A DNA stretch of 64,000 bases, taken from positions 1 through 64,000 of the forward strand of contig NZ_BAAAUV010000006.1 of NCBI RefSeq assembly GCF_039534125.1. Reading direction: 5' to 3'. This stretch comes from Actinocorallia longicatena (GTDB lineage: Bacteria > Actinomycetota > Actinomycetes > Streptosporangiales > Streptosporangiaceae). This document shows positions 31,667 to 40,058 of this stretch, one piece after another. The notes below the pieces were generated by a model. That model ran no database searches, was not told where the DNA came from, and worked only from the letters and a program-made list of their open reading frames with translations. Both the position numbers and the translations under genes were made by a program. Position 1 is the first letter of the stretch, and each line of letters begins with the position of its first letter.

Positions 31667-32482
31667 CTACTCGCCGGTGAAGACGGGCTCGCGCTTCTCC
31701 AGGAAGGCCATCGGCCCCTCCATCGCGTCCTTCGACCGCATGACCGCGCCGCCCAGCGGCATCTCGATGGCGAAGGCCTCCTCCTCGGAGAGGCTCTCCG
31801 TCCGCCGGAGCGTCGCCAGGATCGCCCGGACGGCCAGCGGGCCGTTGCGCGCGATCCGGCCGGCGATCTCCCTGGCCTTCGCGAGGGCCTGCCCGTCGGG
31901 CACCACGTGGTTGATCAGGCCCAGTTCGAGAGCCCGCGGGGCGGCCAGGTCCTCGCCCGTGAGCAGCATCTCGGCGGCCACGGCGTATCCCATCTGCCGG
32001 CGCAGGCGGACCGCCGAGCCCGCCATCGGGAACAGGCCCCGCTGCACCTCGGTGACCCCGAACACCGCGCTCTCCCCGGCGACCCGGATGTCGGTGCCCT
32101 GGAGGATCTCGGTCCCCCCGGCGCGGCAGAAGCCCTCGGCGGCCAGGACGACGGGCTTCGCGGGCCGGTAGGTCTTGAGGTAGGCGTGCAGGGAGATGCC
32201 GGGATCGTCCTGAAGCCGGGTGATCCACTCGTTGTCCCGCACCCCCTCGCGCAGCCGGAGGATCTCCCGCAGGTCCATCCCGGCGCAGAACGTGCCGCCC
32301 CTTCCGGTCAGGACGGCGACCCGCAGCGAGTCGTCCTCGTCCAGCCGGACCCAGGCGTCGTAGAGGCGGCAGAGCACCTCGGCGTTGGTGGCGTTCCTCT
32401 TCTCCGGCCTGTTGATCGTGACGGTCAGCACCCCTCCCTCGGCCTCGACGAGGACGAGCGGGGCGGAGGTGGACTCAGGCAT
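31667..32482 (-). CDS. Enoyl-CoA hydratase/isomerase (crotonase)
   Basis: 271 residues. The oxyanion-hole regions are GRGGTFCAGMDLREIL and AEGFCRAGGTEILQGTDIRV, followed by FGVTEVQRGLFPMAGSAVRL, where EVQRGLFP holds the usual catalytic-glutamate segment. ATG 32482 overlaps the ligase stop by 8 bp, so the two are coupled. It would hydrate or isomerise an unsaturated acyl-CoA produced after the ligase activates its acid. Confidence 0.93.
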   Translation of the reverse strand: MPESTSAPLVLVEAEGGVLTVTINRPEKRNATNAEVLCRLYDAWVRLDEDDSLRVAVLTGRGGTFCAGMDLREILRLREGVRDNEWITRLQDDPGISLHAYLKTYRPAKPVVLAAEGFCRAGGTEILQGTDIRVAGESAVFGVTEVQRGLFPMAGSAVRLRRQMGYAVAAEMLLTGEDLAAPRALELGLINHVVPDGQALAKAREIAGRIARNGPLAVRAILATLRRTESLSEEEAFAIEMPLGGAVMRSKDAMEGPMAFLEKREPVFTGE

Positions 32483-34082
32483 CGGCGGTCTTCTCCTCGG
32501 CGAGTTCCTCGGCCAGGACGCGGAGCTTGTTCTTGGCCACCTTCTCCAGGGTCGCGCGCGGGAAGTCGGCGACGACGTGGACCGCCCTGGGGACCTTGAA
32601 GTCGGCCAGCGCGGCCGCGCAGCGTTCGATGAGGGCCGCCCCGAACTCGGCGTCGTCCCCCTCGGCCGCCGGGCCCCGGACGACGAAGGCCACGGGGACC
32701 TCGTCCAGCATGGGGTGGCTCCGGCTGACCACGGCGATGTCGGCGACGCCCGGAACCTGCCGGCAGACGTCCTCCACCTCGCGGGCCGAGACGTTCTCGC
32801 CTCCAACCTTCAGGAGGTCGGCGTCACGCTCGCAGTAGACGATGCTGCCACCGGCCGTCCAGCGGACGATGTCGCCGGTCTTGAACCAGCCGTCCTCGGT
32901 GAAGCTCTTGGCCATGGCCTCGGGGTTGTCGTAGTACTCGAGGAAGAGCTGGATGCCCCGGGTGCCGCGCACCCACAGCTCGCCGGCCTGGTCCTCGGCG
33001 CAGATCTCGCCGGTCTCCTGGTCGACGACCAGCATCTCGTACCCGGGAGTGGGCCTGCCCATGGAACGGGAGGCCAGGGGCAGGCCGGGGCCCTGGGAGG
33101 TCGCGTGGATCACCGTCTCGGTCATGCCGTAGGCGGGCACGACGCTGAAGCCCAGCAGGGCCTCGAGCTCCGGCACGACCAGCCCGAACACGCCCGCCTT
33201 CAGCGAGTTCTCCGGGACGGGCTGGGAGATCACGGCGTTGATCACGAACGGCAGCAGCGAGATGTGGGTGACCTTGTGGGCCACGACCACCTCCCAGAAG
33301 CGGGAGGAGGAGAACTTGGGCTGGAGCACCACGGTTCCACCCGCGCCCAGGACCGTCCACAGCGCCCAGCTCTGGGCGTTGACGTGGAAGAACGGGAGGT
33401 AGATCAGGTAGGTGTCGTCGCCCGTCAGCGAGATGTTGACGGGCCCGACGCGGCCGGCCCACAGGGCGTTGGCGTGGGTGTGCACGACGGCCTTGGGCCG
33501 CGACGTCGTCCCGGACGTGAACAGGATGCCCGCCGGCGCCATCGGGTCGGGCTCCCGCACGGGCAGGGAGTCCCCGTCGCCGAAGAGCTCGTCGAAGGAG
33601 CCGAGGCCGTGGTCCGCGTCTCCCGCGGCGGGCTCCGCGCCGGAGTCGTCCCCGGTGACGGCGATCCAGGGGAGACCGGGCGCCGCCTCCTTCACCACGG
33701 CCGCGTGGCGCGGCTGGGTGATCGCCCCGGCGCAGCCGGTCTTCTCGACGAAGAACGCGACCTCGCTCGCGGCGCTGCGGGTGTTGGTGGTCACGGCCAC
33801 CGCGCCGAGGGTGGCGCAGGCGTACCAGGCCAGCACCATCTCCGGGCAGTTGTCGGCATGCAGGAGGATCTTGTCGCCCTCGGCCACCCCTCGCTCCGCC
33901 AGCCCCGCCGCGAGCCCGCGGACGTCGGACCAGAACTGGGCATAGGTCCACGTCCGGCCCGTGCCGTCCCGGGGCTCCCAGATGAGCAGGGCCTTGTCCG
34001 GTTGCCGCTCGGCCCAGGTCCGCAGGAGCCAGGGGATGTCCTGGCCCGCGAACTGCGACGCGGCCACCTGCGATTCGTCCAT
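32475..34082 (-). CDS. AMP-dependent acyl-CoA ligase (CaiC-like)
   Basis: 535 residues. The phosphate loop is LFTSGTTSRPKAVVHTHANA, with Ser where Gly is usual. The adenine motif is VPAYGMTETVIHAT and the hinge is WFKTGDIVRW; the C-terminal lysine motif reads ATLEKVAKNKLR. The order matches crotonobetaine/carnitine-CoA ligases and fatty-acyl ligases. ATG 34082 has GGGAG five bases upstream. It activates a carboxylic acid for the coupled crotonase. An inverted repeat at 34139-34164 lies in the likely promoter. Confidence 0.93.
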   Translation of the reverse strand: MDESQVAASQFAGQDIPWLLRTWAERQPDKALLIWEPRDGTGRTWTYAQFWSDVRGLAAGLAERGVAEGDKILLHADNCPEMVLAWYACATLGAVAVTTNTRSAASEVAFFVEKTGCAGAITQPRHAAVVKEAAPGLPWIAVTGDDSGAEPAAGDADHGLGSFDELFGDGDSLPVREPDPMAPAGILFTSGTTSRPKAVVHTHANALWAGRVGPVNISLTGDDTYLIYLPFFHVNAQSWALWTVLGAGGTVVLQPKFSSSRFWEVVVAHKVTHISLLPFVINAVISQPVPENSLKAGVFGLVVPELEALLGFSVVPAYGMTETVIHATSQGPGLPLASRSMGRPTPGYEMLVVDQETGEICAEDQAGELWVRGTRGIQLFLEYYDNPEAMAKSFTEDGWFKTGDIVRWTAGGSIVYCERDADLLKVGGENVSAREVEDVCRQVPGVADIAVVSRSHPMLDEVPVAFVVRGPAAEGDDAEFGAALIERCAAALADFKVPRAVHVVADFPRATLEKVAKNKLRVLAEELAEEKTADA

Positions 34083-34138
34083 GCGAGCTCCCATCGGGCA
34101 GGCGGTCCCAGCGACCGCCACAGCGCGAGATCGCAAAA

Positions 34139-34164
34139 AATTACACCGTGATGATGGTGTGATT
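34139..34164. promoter_or_regulatory. Operator-like inverted repeat upstream of the acyl-CoA ligase
   Basis: AATTACACC and GGTGTGATT (complementary at 8 of 9 positions) flank an 8-bp spacer, 57 bp upstream of the ligase start in a locally AT-rich stretch. It fits a TetR-type operator. Confidence 0.45.
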
Positions 34165-34237
34165 CAAGAGCCGTCCCCGGGCGCCGGGCCATCACGGCGG
34201 CCGGGGCACTTTCACTCGGCGGCTCCGGCAGGGCAGA

Positions 34238-34540
34238 ATGGATGGTCTAGACCAGACACGCACGCACATCGAGGTGTATGCCGAAATGCCCGCCAACCCC
34301 GAATCCCTTCAGCACCTGCGCCGGCTCGCCTCCGCGTTCCGCGTCCACGGGCTCGTCGCCCGTGTCGAGCAACCGGGGGGTACCCCGGTCCTGCGGCTCG
34401 CGCACAAGAACACCGGACGGGTGCTCTACGTCGCCTGCGTCCTCACCGCCGGCACCTGGAGCTGGCTCTGGACGGGCAACGTGACCCCCGTCTCCGACCC
34501 CAAGGCCCCCGCGCTGATCGCCGAAGCCCTGCACCACTGA
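34238..34540 (+). CDS. Small conserved-looking hypothetical protein
   Basis: 100 residues. Sequence is well-structured (THIEVYAEMPANPESLQHLR, then LHGLV-like strand and TGRVLYVACVLTAGTWSWLW with three tryptophans) and ends TPVSDPKAPALIAEALHH. No known catalytic motif or signal. A perfect 12-bp palindrome with the rare CTAG core (34243-34254) covers codons 2-6, so an operator overlapping the start, or a later start at 34286 (YAEMPAN), should be considered. Function unknown. Confidence 0.7.
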   Translation: MDGLDQTRTHIEVYAEMPANPESLQHLRRLASAFRVHGLVARVEQPGGTPVLRLAHKNTGRVLYVACVLTAGTWSWLWTGNVTPVSDPKAPALIAEALHH

Positions 34541-34639
34541 GCCTCGCGCCGCGTTGAACGGGCACGCGCACGGCGGAGACGACCGGCTGGCGATCGTCCC
34601 CGCGCCGCGCGGCCCGGTGAGGGCCGGGGCACCCGCCCG

Positions 34640-35389
34640 TCAGGTGGCGGGGGCCGCGTTGGCGAGCATGCCGAGGGACGGGGTGATCGTCCCGAGCTGG
34701 TAGTTGCGCAGACGGACGTGGGCGTCGAACTTGAGGCTGTTGGAGCCGCTCGCGCTCGGGGTTCCGGCGGCGGCGTTCACCGCTCCGTTGAAGAGGCCGC
34801 CGAGCCCGCAGCCGGTGGCGCCGGGGACCGCGAAGGTGGTGTCGCTGACGTCGGCGCGCAGGATGCCGTTCCAGCCGGAGAACTCGATCCGCGGGTTGGT
34901 GATCTGCGGCTTGATGACGATCGGCGCGGCGTCGGTGCCGATGTAGCAGCCGGAGCCGAGCAGCCAGTGGCTGAGGTGGATCTTGAACGGCAGCGAGGTG
35001 GGGATCAGCCCGCCGCCCCCGACCGAGCCCACCGGCTCGATGCTCACGGAGATCGTGCCGATGAGCGGAACGTCGATCCCGAAGGAGGAGGACGAGCCCC
35101 CGCCCAGTCCGCTGGAGATCGTCGTGAGCTTGCCGTCGACGAACCCGACGGCGACCGTGATCGGGATGCTCTCCGTCAGCGTCTGGTCGAGCGCGCCGAG
35201 CTTGAACCGCCCCTTGTCGAGGTTCACCGAGACGCAGTTCCAGAACAGCTTCACCGCATCGGCCGGAAGCGCCGGGCAGGAGGCGAAGTCGGCGTCACTC
35301 GGCTGGTAGTCGGCCCGCGCCGCCACCGGCGCCACCAGCACTCCGGTCACCACGGCACCGGCCACAGCAACACGAAAAACGGTCTTCAC
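34640..35389 (-). CDS. Secreted hypothetical protein
   Basis: 249 residues from GTG 35389, with GGAGG seven bases upstream; an out-of-frame ATG-Pro-stop lies between the two. Signal peptide KTVFRVAVAGAVVTGVLVAP with cleavage near ARA-D. The mature part has four cysteines (ASCPALP, FWNCVSV, GSGCYIG, TGCGLGG) and many beta strands (PITVAVGFVDGKLTTISSGL, GTISVSIEPVGSVGGGGL), so a disulfide-stabilised beta-sandwich is likely. No family recognised; similar secreted proteins occur widely in actinomycetes without a known role. Confidence 0.82.
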   Translation of the reverse strand: MKTVFRVAVAGAVVTGVLVAPVAARADYQPSDADFASCPALPADAVKLFWNCVSVNLDKGRFKLGALDQTLTESIPITVAVGFVDGKLTTISSGLGGGSSSSFGIDVPLIGTISVSIEPVGSVGGGGLIPTSLPFKIHLSHWLLGSGCYIGTDAAPIVIKPQITNPRIEFSGWNGILRADVSDTTFAVPGATGCGLGGLFNGAVNAAAGTPSASGSNSLKFDAHVRLRNYQLGTITPSLGMLANAAPAT

Positions 35390-35570
35390 GGCATACCTCC
35401 GAGGGGGGTGGGGTTGAGGCGGTCCGCAGTCTAGATCCACTTCCCCGACCCCGAGAAGGGCCCCCGCACCTCCCGATCGAGGTCAAGGCCGGCGGGATGG
35501 GTGGCGAATACATGGTTTCAACTGCGCAACACGCGTGAAATCCTTCGGGGGTGGGTCGTAGCCTTCGAAA

Positions 35571-36389
35571 ATGATGGCCGAGCATGCCGAGCAGCCGAAA
35601 GGCTTTGATCCGACGGTCCCCAACGAGGCGCGCGTCATCAACTACATGATGGGCGGGAAGGACAACTTCGCCGCCGACCGGAGGGCCGCCGAGGAGATCA
35701 TGGCGTTCGCGCCGGAGATCCCGATGATGATCATTGAGGCGCGGAAGTTCCTCTTCCGGGCCGTCGCCTATCTGGCGGAGCAGGGGATCCGGCAGTTCGT
35801 CGACATCGGCTGCGGGCTGCCGGCGCAGGGCAGCGTGCACGAGATCCTCGAACGGGTGGCGCCCGGTTCCAAGGTCGCCTACGTCGACGACGATCCGGTC
35901 GTCATCGCGCACAGCAACGCGCTCATCGACGCCGGCGAGCGGCTGCGGATCATCCAGGCCGACATCCGCGATCCCGACGCGCTCCTGGACCATCCCGACC
36001 TGGCCTCGCTCATCGATCTGGAGCGTCCCACGGCCTTCCTCGTGCAGTCGATGCTCACGAACATCCTCGACGACGACCTCGCCGCCAAGATCGCCCGGCA
36101 GCTGGTCGACCGCCTGCCCGTGGGCGGTTACATGGTGCTGACCCACTCCGTGGGGGACGCGCCGAAGGCCGACACCGAGAAGCTGGCCGAGCTCTTCCGC
36201 CAGCGCTATCTCCTCGACGGCGACCGGTCGGGGCCGCGCACCCGCGGGGAGGTGGCCCGGTTCCTCGACGGCCTCGACCTCGTCCCGCCCGGCCTGGTCC
36301 CGCTCCCCGCCTGGCGGCCGCTGCGGGGAGAGCCCGGCGTCGACCCCGACGCCTTCTGGTCGGTCGGCGCCGTCGGCCGCAAAGCCTGA
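35571..36389 (+). CDS. SAM-dependent methyltransferase, SAV2177/DUF574 family
   Basis: 272 residues. The family start is FDPTVPNEARVINYMMGGKD followed by NFAADRRAAEEIM. The SAM-binding strand is QFVDIGCGLPAQGSVHEILE, then AYVDDDPVVIAHSNAL. The C terminus PPGLVPLPAWRP is nearly the same as in the paralogue at 52865-53683. These enzymes are abundant in actinomycetes; some act in natural-product or regulatory contexts but most have no known substrate. It is a stand-alone gene ended by the hairpin at 36390-36418. Confidence 0.93.
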   Translation: MMAEHAEQPKGFDPTVPNEARVINYMMGGKDNFAADRRAAEEIMAFAPEIPMMIIEARKFLFRAVAYLAEQGIRQFVDIGCGLPAQGSVHEILERVAPGSKVAYVDDDPVVIAHSNALIDAGERLRIIQADIRDPDALLDHPDLASLIDLERPTAFLVQSMLTNILDDDLAAKIARQLVDRLPVGGYMVLTHSVGDAPKADTEKLAELFRQRYLLDGDRSGPRTRGEVARFLDGLDLVPPGLVPLPAWRPLRGEPGVDPDAFWSVGAVGRKA

Positions 36390-36418
36390 AGGTCCCCCCG
36401 CCGGACGCGGAGGGACCT
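36390..36418. terminator. Bidirectional terminator
   Basis: AGGTCCC and GGGACCT arms with further partial pairing of the C-rich and G-rich inner parts, between convergent methyltransferase and esterase genes. Confidence 0.6.
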
Positions 36419-36436
36419 CCTTCTCTCGAGTGGACG

Positions 36437-37495
36437 TCAGGCGAAGGCCTGCTCGAGACGGGGGATGAGGTCGTGGAGATCCTTGTCCCAGCAGCCGGCG
36501 TTGTGGCCGCCGTCGCAGCCCCAGGAGGAGCCGTCGCCGTAGCCGACGTAGTAATAAGGAACCTGCGCGGCGTTCAGGGCGTCCTTGAAGTGCTTGTTGG
36601 CGCCCTCCACCCAGAACTCCAGGAAGTCGTTGTTCCCGGTGTAGATGTAGATGCCCATCCCGGCGAGCTGGGCGGCGTGGGTGCCGGGGCTCGCCTCGTT
36701 CCAGCGCCAGTCGGCGTTGAGGAAGGGGTAGGGCGTGCCGTACAGGGCGTCGCTGTCGACCGCGGGCTTGTACAGGTCCTGCTGGTGGCACAGGTCGGGG
36801 TCGGAGGAGGACGCGCACAGCACCCCGGCGGCGTCGGTCAGTGAGGCGACGACGGAGAGCCGCAGGTCCATCGAGGCGACCGAGAAGTCGACGTCGCCGG
36901 AGAGCGTCGCGACCTGGCTGAACAGGTCCGGGTGACGCTCGGCGTAACGCACGGCGCCGAATCCGCCCATCGAGATGCCGGCGACGGCCCGCTTCTGCTT
37001 GGTCGGGATCGTTCGCAGGTTGGCGTCGATGAACGGGATGACCTGGTCGATGTGGAAGGTCTCCCAGTTCTGGGCGCCCGCGGGGGTGTTCTGCTTGAGC
37101 CAGTTGGAGTACCAGCCGCGACGGCCGCCGTCCGGGATCACAGTGATCATCTCGTCGGTCCCGGTCAGCGCCGAGTAGAGCTGGTTCTGCGGGAAGTCCG
37201 GCGATCCGTGCAGGAAGTACAGCACCGGATAGCGCTTGGCCGTGTCGGTGAAGTAGTCACTCGGCAGGATGATCTTGATGGGGTGCTCGCCGGACACCTG
37301 GGCCGTGGTCACGGAGATGACGAAGTTCGTGGCGGTCCCGGTCTGCGCTCCGGCGACCTGGGTGAGACCGAATCCGTCGGCCAGGACGGGCGGCCCCGGG
37401 TCGGCCCGGACGGGCGAGGCGAACGTCAGCGCCAGAAGGGCCGCGGCGAGGACGGCCACCACGCGACGGTGCCGGACGGAGGGTGGGCGGTTCAA
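36437..37495 (-). CDS. Secreted esterase of the antigen 85/mycolyltransferase-like family
   Basis: 352 residues from a TTG start at 37495 with AGGGG eight bases upstream; this gives an intact signal peptide (RRVVAVLAAALLALTFASPV, cleavage after VRA). Alpha/beta-hydrolase core: YPVLYFLHGSPDFPQN, IPDGGRRGWYSNW, and the nucleophile S175 in VAGISMGGFGAV. The late histidine is in the GCDGGHNAGCW region, flanked by cysteines. Antigen 85-like esterases acylate cell-wall glycolipids in mycolic-acid bacteria; in other actinomycetes they are general secreted esterases. A paralogue lies at 45134-46126. Confidence 0.9.
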   Translation of the reverse strand: MNRPPSVRHRRVVAVLAAALLALTFASPVRADPGPPVLADGFGLTQVAGAQTGTATNFVISVTTAQVSGEHPIKIILPSDYFTDTAKRYPVLYFLHGSPDFPQNQLYSALTGTDEMITVIPDGGRRGWYSNWLKQNTPAGAQNWETFHIDQVIPFIDANLRTIPTKQKRAVAGISMGGFGAVRYAERHPDLFSQVATLSGDVDFSVASMDLRLSVVASLTDAAGVLCASSSDPDLCHQQDLYKPAVDSDALYGTPYPFLNADWRWNEASPGTHAAQLAGMGIYIYTGNNDFLEFWVEGANKHFKDALNAAQVPYYYVGYGDGSSWGCDGGHNAGCWDKDLHDLIPRLEQAFA

Positions 37496-37620
37496 CAGGT
37501 GTCCCCTTCGGGGTGGGTGCAGCGGACTCTGCCTCGCACAGATTATCTCAAATGAACATACCCGTCTTTCTGTCAGAACGAGACCTAGATCACTCACTTG
37601 GCCGAACAGCGGAATCGGTG

Positions 37621-39000
37621 TCAGGAGGCCGAGCGGTGCGGGCAGTCCGGAAGCGGCGGACGATCCTTCGTGCGAACGGCGGGAAGCCAGGCGGCGAAGG
37701 GAATCGAACCGGCCGGGAGCCGCACCCAGAACCACTCGGTGGACCGCACCCCGTCCTCGTCGATGATCGGCAGCCCCTGCGGCAGCCGGCACTCGGCCGT
37801 CAGGACGTCGCCGTGCCACACCCGGGTCGGCACGACGTTCCCGGGAACGTACGGGCGCCCCGGATCGATCGCCAGGCCCAGGCTGCACCGGAGGACCCGG
37901 CCGGGCAGGTCCTGGCACCCCCGCTCGGCGTTGAAGACGGTGAGTTCGCCCGCCGGCCGGAGCGCGTCCGCTCGCGGAACGTCCCCCGCGAGCGCCGCGC
38001 CCGAGGCGGCGCACAGCGCTGCGGCGACCAGGGCCGTGCGGGCCCGGCGCCGCGGGCGGGCGGGCGCGCGGCGTTCCGCCGGACGTCCGGTGGCGATGCG
38101 TTCGAGCAGGCTCTCGGCCGTGTGCAGGGCCCGCGCCTCGTGCGTCGGGGCCAGGCAGTCCGCGGCGAGCTCACGCCAGAACGGCGGGACCGCGGGATCC
38201 AGGCGGAGCGGCGCGCGTCCCGCCCCGTACTCCTGGACGGCAGCGCCGCGCGCCACCGGGGTCGCACCGGCGAAGGGCGAGCCTCCGGAGGCGAACAGCT
38301 CGTGGACGACGATGCCCAGGGCCCAGATGTCGGTGCTCGGCCGGACCTGCACGCCCTCCGCGCCGAGGGAGGCCCGCCAGCGTTCCGGCGGCAGGTAGTC
38401 GAGGGTCCCCAGGGGCGGCGCGTAGCCGTGGGTGCCGGTCAGCTCGGTCGCGAGGCCGAAGTCCGAGAGCTTCACCGAGCCGTCCCGCCCGAGCAGGACG
38501 TTCTCGGGTTTGAGATCGGCGTGCACCCAGCCTGAGCCGTGCAGATGGGCGAGCCCCTCGCAGATGCCCTCGATCAGCCGGCCGCGGTCCGCCTCGGGCA
38601 CCCCGGCGTCGAGGAGGTCGCGCAGGCTGCGCGCGGCCCGTTCCATCACCAGCACGATCGCCCCGTCCAGCGACGGCCGGTCCGGCTCGCGCAGGACGAA
38701 CGACTCGACGAGCCCGATCAGGCGCGGATGGGACGTCCTGCGGCCGAGTTCGATCTCCCGCTGCGCGGAGTCCAGGATCCGCCGCACCTGGCGGGGGGCG
38801 AGCCCCGCGGTCGGCATGACCTTGAGCGCGACCTCCAGGGGGCGGTCGCCGCCGCGGTCCGCGGGACGGGCGGCGTAGACCGTGGACCAGCCACCGGAAC
38901 CGATCAGGTCACCGACCGTCCACGCCCCCGCCCGGTGGCCGCTCGGCAGGAGGTCCGCGGGCTCTCCGGTGATGCCGCCCGGGACGTGCAGCGCCGTCAT
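37621..39000 (-). CDS. Membrane Ser/Thr protein kinase
   Basis: 459 residues. The kinase domain (about 25-310) has the Gly loop IGSGGWSTVYAA, ATP lysine K60 (VALKVMP), catalytic loop VHADLKPEN with D162 (HAD instead of HRD), and DFG at 180-182. After a basic stretch there is one transmembrane helix (RTALVAAALCAASGAALAG, 321-339) and an outside domain of about 120 residues with four cysteines (GCQDLPG, LRCSLG, AECRLP, LPDCPH). This is a PknB-like topology with a short disulfide-rich sensor. ATG 39000 overlaps the FHA gene stop (ATGA), so the FHA protein is the likely phospho-partner. Confidence 0.93.
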   Translation of the reverse strand: MTALHVPGGITGEPADLLPSGHRAGAWTVGDLIGSGGWSTVYAARPADRGGDRPLEVALKVMPTAGLAPRQVRRILDSAQREIELGRRTSHPRLIGLVESFVLREPDRPSLDGAIVLVMERAARSLRDLLDAGVPEADRGRLIEGICEGLAHLHGSGWVHADLKPENVLLGRDGSVKLSDFGLATELTGTHGYAPPLGTLDYLPPERWRASLGAEGVQVRPSTDIWALGIVVHELFASGGSPFAGATPVARGAAVQEYGAGRAPLRLDPAVPPFWRELAADCLAPTHEARALHTAESLLERIATGRPAERRAPARPRRRARTALVAAALCAASGAALAGDVPRADALRPAGELTVFNAERGCQDLPGRVLRCSLGLAIDPGRPYVPGNVVPTRVWHGDVLTAECRLPQGLPIIDEDGVRSTEWFWVRLPAGSIPFAAWLPAVRTKDRPPLPDCPHRSAS

Positions 39001-39752
39001 CGCGCCGGTGGCGGGAGCAGTGTGAGGTGCTCCTCGCGGACGAGGCCGAAGCGGAGCGCGAGCCCGACGATCTCCTCGCGCTTGCCGTTGCGGCGGTCCG
39101 CCTCGTGCGCGTCCGGCGGGCGGATGCGCAGCTTCTGCTCGGCGAGGTAGTCGATGTGGGAGCTGATCGCCCGCGCCGTCAGGGTGCCGGAGGCGGTGTG
39201 CCCGTCGAGGCGCTCCACGATCTGGGGCGTGGTGGGGACCGCGATCCGCGACAGGTCGCGCAGGCGCGGCTCGCACAGGGCGACCAGGACGAGGAAGTAC
39301 GTGGCCGTCTCGTCGAGGGAGTAGGCCATGACGGTTCGGCTCCCCCACGGCGCGCCCGTGGCGTCGGGGTCGAGGAAGACGTGGTCGGGCGCGAACACCT
39401 GGAAGGCGACGGGCACCTGACCGCGGGTGGGGAGCACCACCCGCGAGAACTCGAACGGGATGGGGGCGCCGACCCTGCGCGGCTGGACCCTCAGGTACTC
39501 CCCCGCCCCCTCCGGGTTCTCGACCAGGTAGCTGTGGCTGGTGCTGTGGTTCGTCAGCTGCCAGTGGTCGTCGGCCACCCGGATCTCGCCCGCCAGCCGG
39601 GACACCGCCTCGTCGTCCAGGCGGAGCTCGACGGGGGTCCGGGGGGATCCTCTTCCGAATCTCGCGACCTCCCCAGGTCCGAGCCGCAATGTCACCGGTC
39701 CGCCGCCGTCGGGGCCGTTCCCCCGCGGCAGGTGGACTACCACTCCGCTCAC
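38997..39752 (-). CDS. FHA-domain protein with C-terminal winged-helix-like region
   Basis: 251 residues from GTG 39752. The first ~100 residues are FHA-like: VARFGRGSP..., DDEAVSRLAGEIRVADDHWQ, LTNHSTSHSYLV, with the phosphothreonine-binding R/S/N pattern partly kept. The remainder is helical and ends in LRFGLVREEHLTLLPPPAR, with VERLDGHTASGTLTARAISS and IDYLAEQKLRIRP resembling a winged helix. It is translationally coupled to the membrane kinase and is presumably its substrate or adaptor. Whether it binds DNA is uncertain. Confidence 0.85.
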   Translation of the reverse strand: MSGVVVHLPRGNGPDGGGPVTLRLGPGEVARFGRGSPRTPVELRLDDEAVSRLAGEIRVADDHWQLTNHSTSHSYLVENPEGAGEYLRVQPRRVGAPIPFEFSRVVLPTRGQVPVAFQVFAPDHVFLDPDATGAPWGSRTVMAYSLDETATYFLVLVALCEPRLRDLSRIAVPTTPQIVERLDGHTASGTLTARAISSHIDYLAEQKLRIRPPDAHEADRRNGKREEIVGLALRFGLVREEHLTLLPPPAR

Positions 39753-40058
39753 CGTTCACCCCCGGTTTTGCGTGTCCCGAATGTCGGACGGCCGGAACGA
39801 TAGCAGCCGTCCGCGAAGGCGAACCGGAGAGTTTCAGAGTCCGCGGCCGGAGCAGCGGGGAACGGCCGGCGGCTCGCCGATCCCCCGCCGGACCGGTGCC
39901 TTTGGGGAACGGCCGGGCGTGCGCGGGCGGGCCGCGGAGCTCTCCGCGGCCCGCCGTGAGGTGGGGAAGATCACCGAACCCGGACGGGGACGGCGCGTGA
40001 TCGGGCGGGGTGCGCGGCCCGGATCCGATCCCGCCGGGAGACGCGGTCCGGGCCCTGC
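39753..40058. other. 306-bp intergenic region
   Basis: Contains the terminator hairpin 39926-39955 of the GH43-like gene and presumably the promoter of the FHA-kinase pair at its left end. I see no open frame with protein-like composition and no further repeat. Confidence 0.6.
39926..39955 (-). terminator. Strong hairpin after the GH43-like gene
   Basis: Perfect 14-bp arms (GGCGGGCCGCGGAG and complement) around 2 nt, about 100 bp past the stop of the leftward GH43-like gene. Confidence 0.65.

Noticed and set aside
37696..37716. GGGAATCGAACC stretch, T-arm-like on the minus strand
   Set aside because: It lies in the kinase C-terminal coding sequence (LPAGSIPFAAW) with no other tRNA stems.
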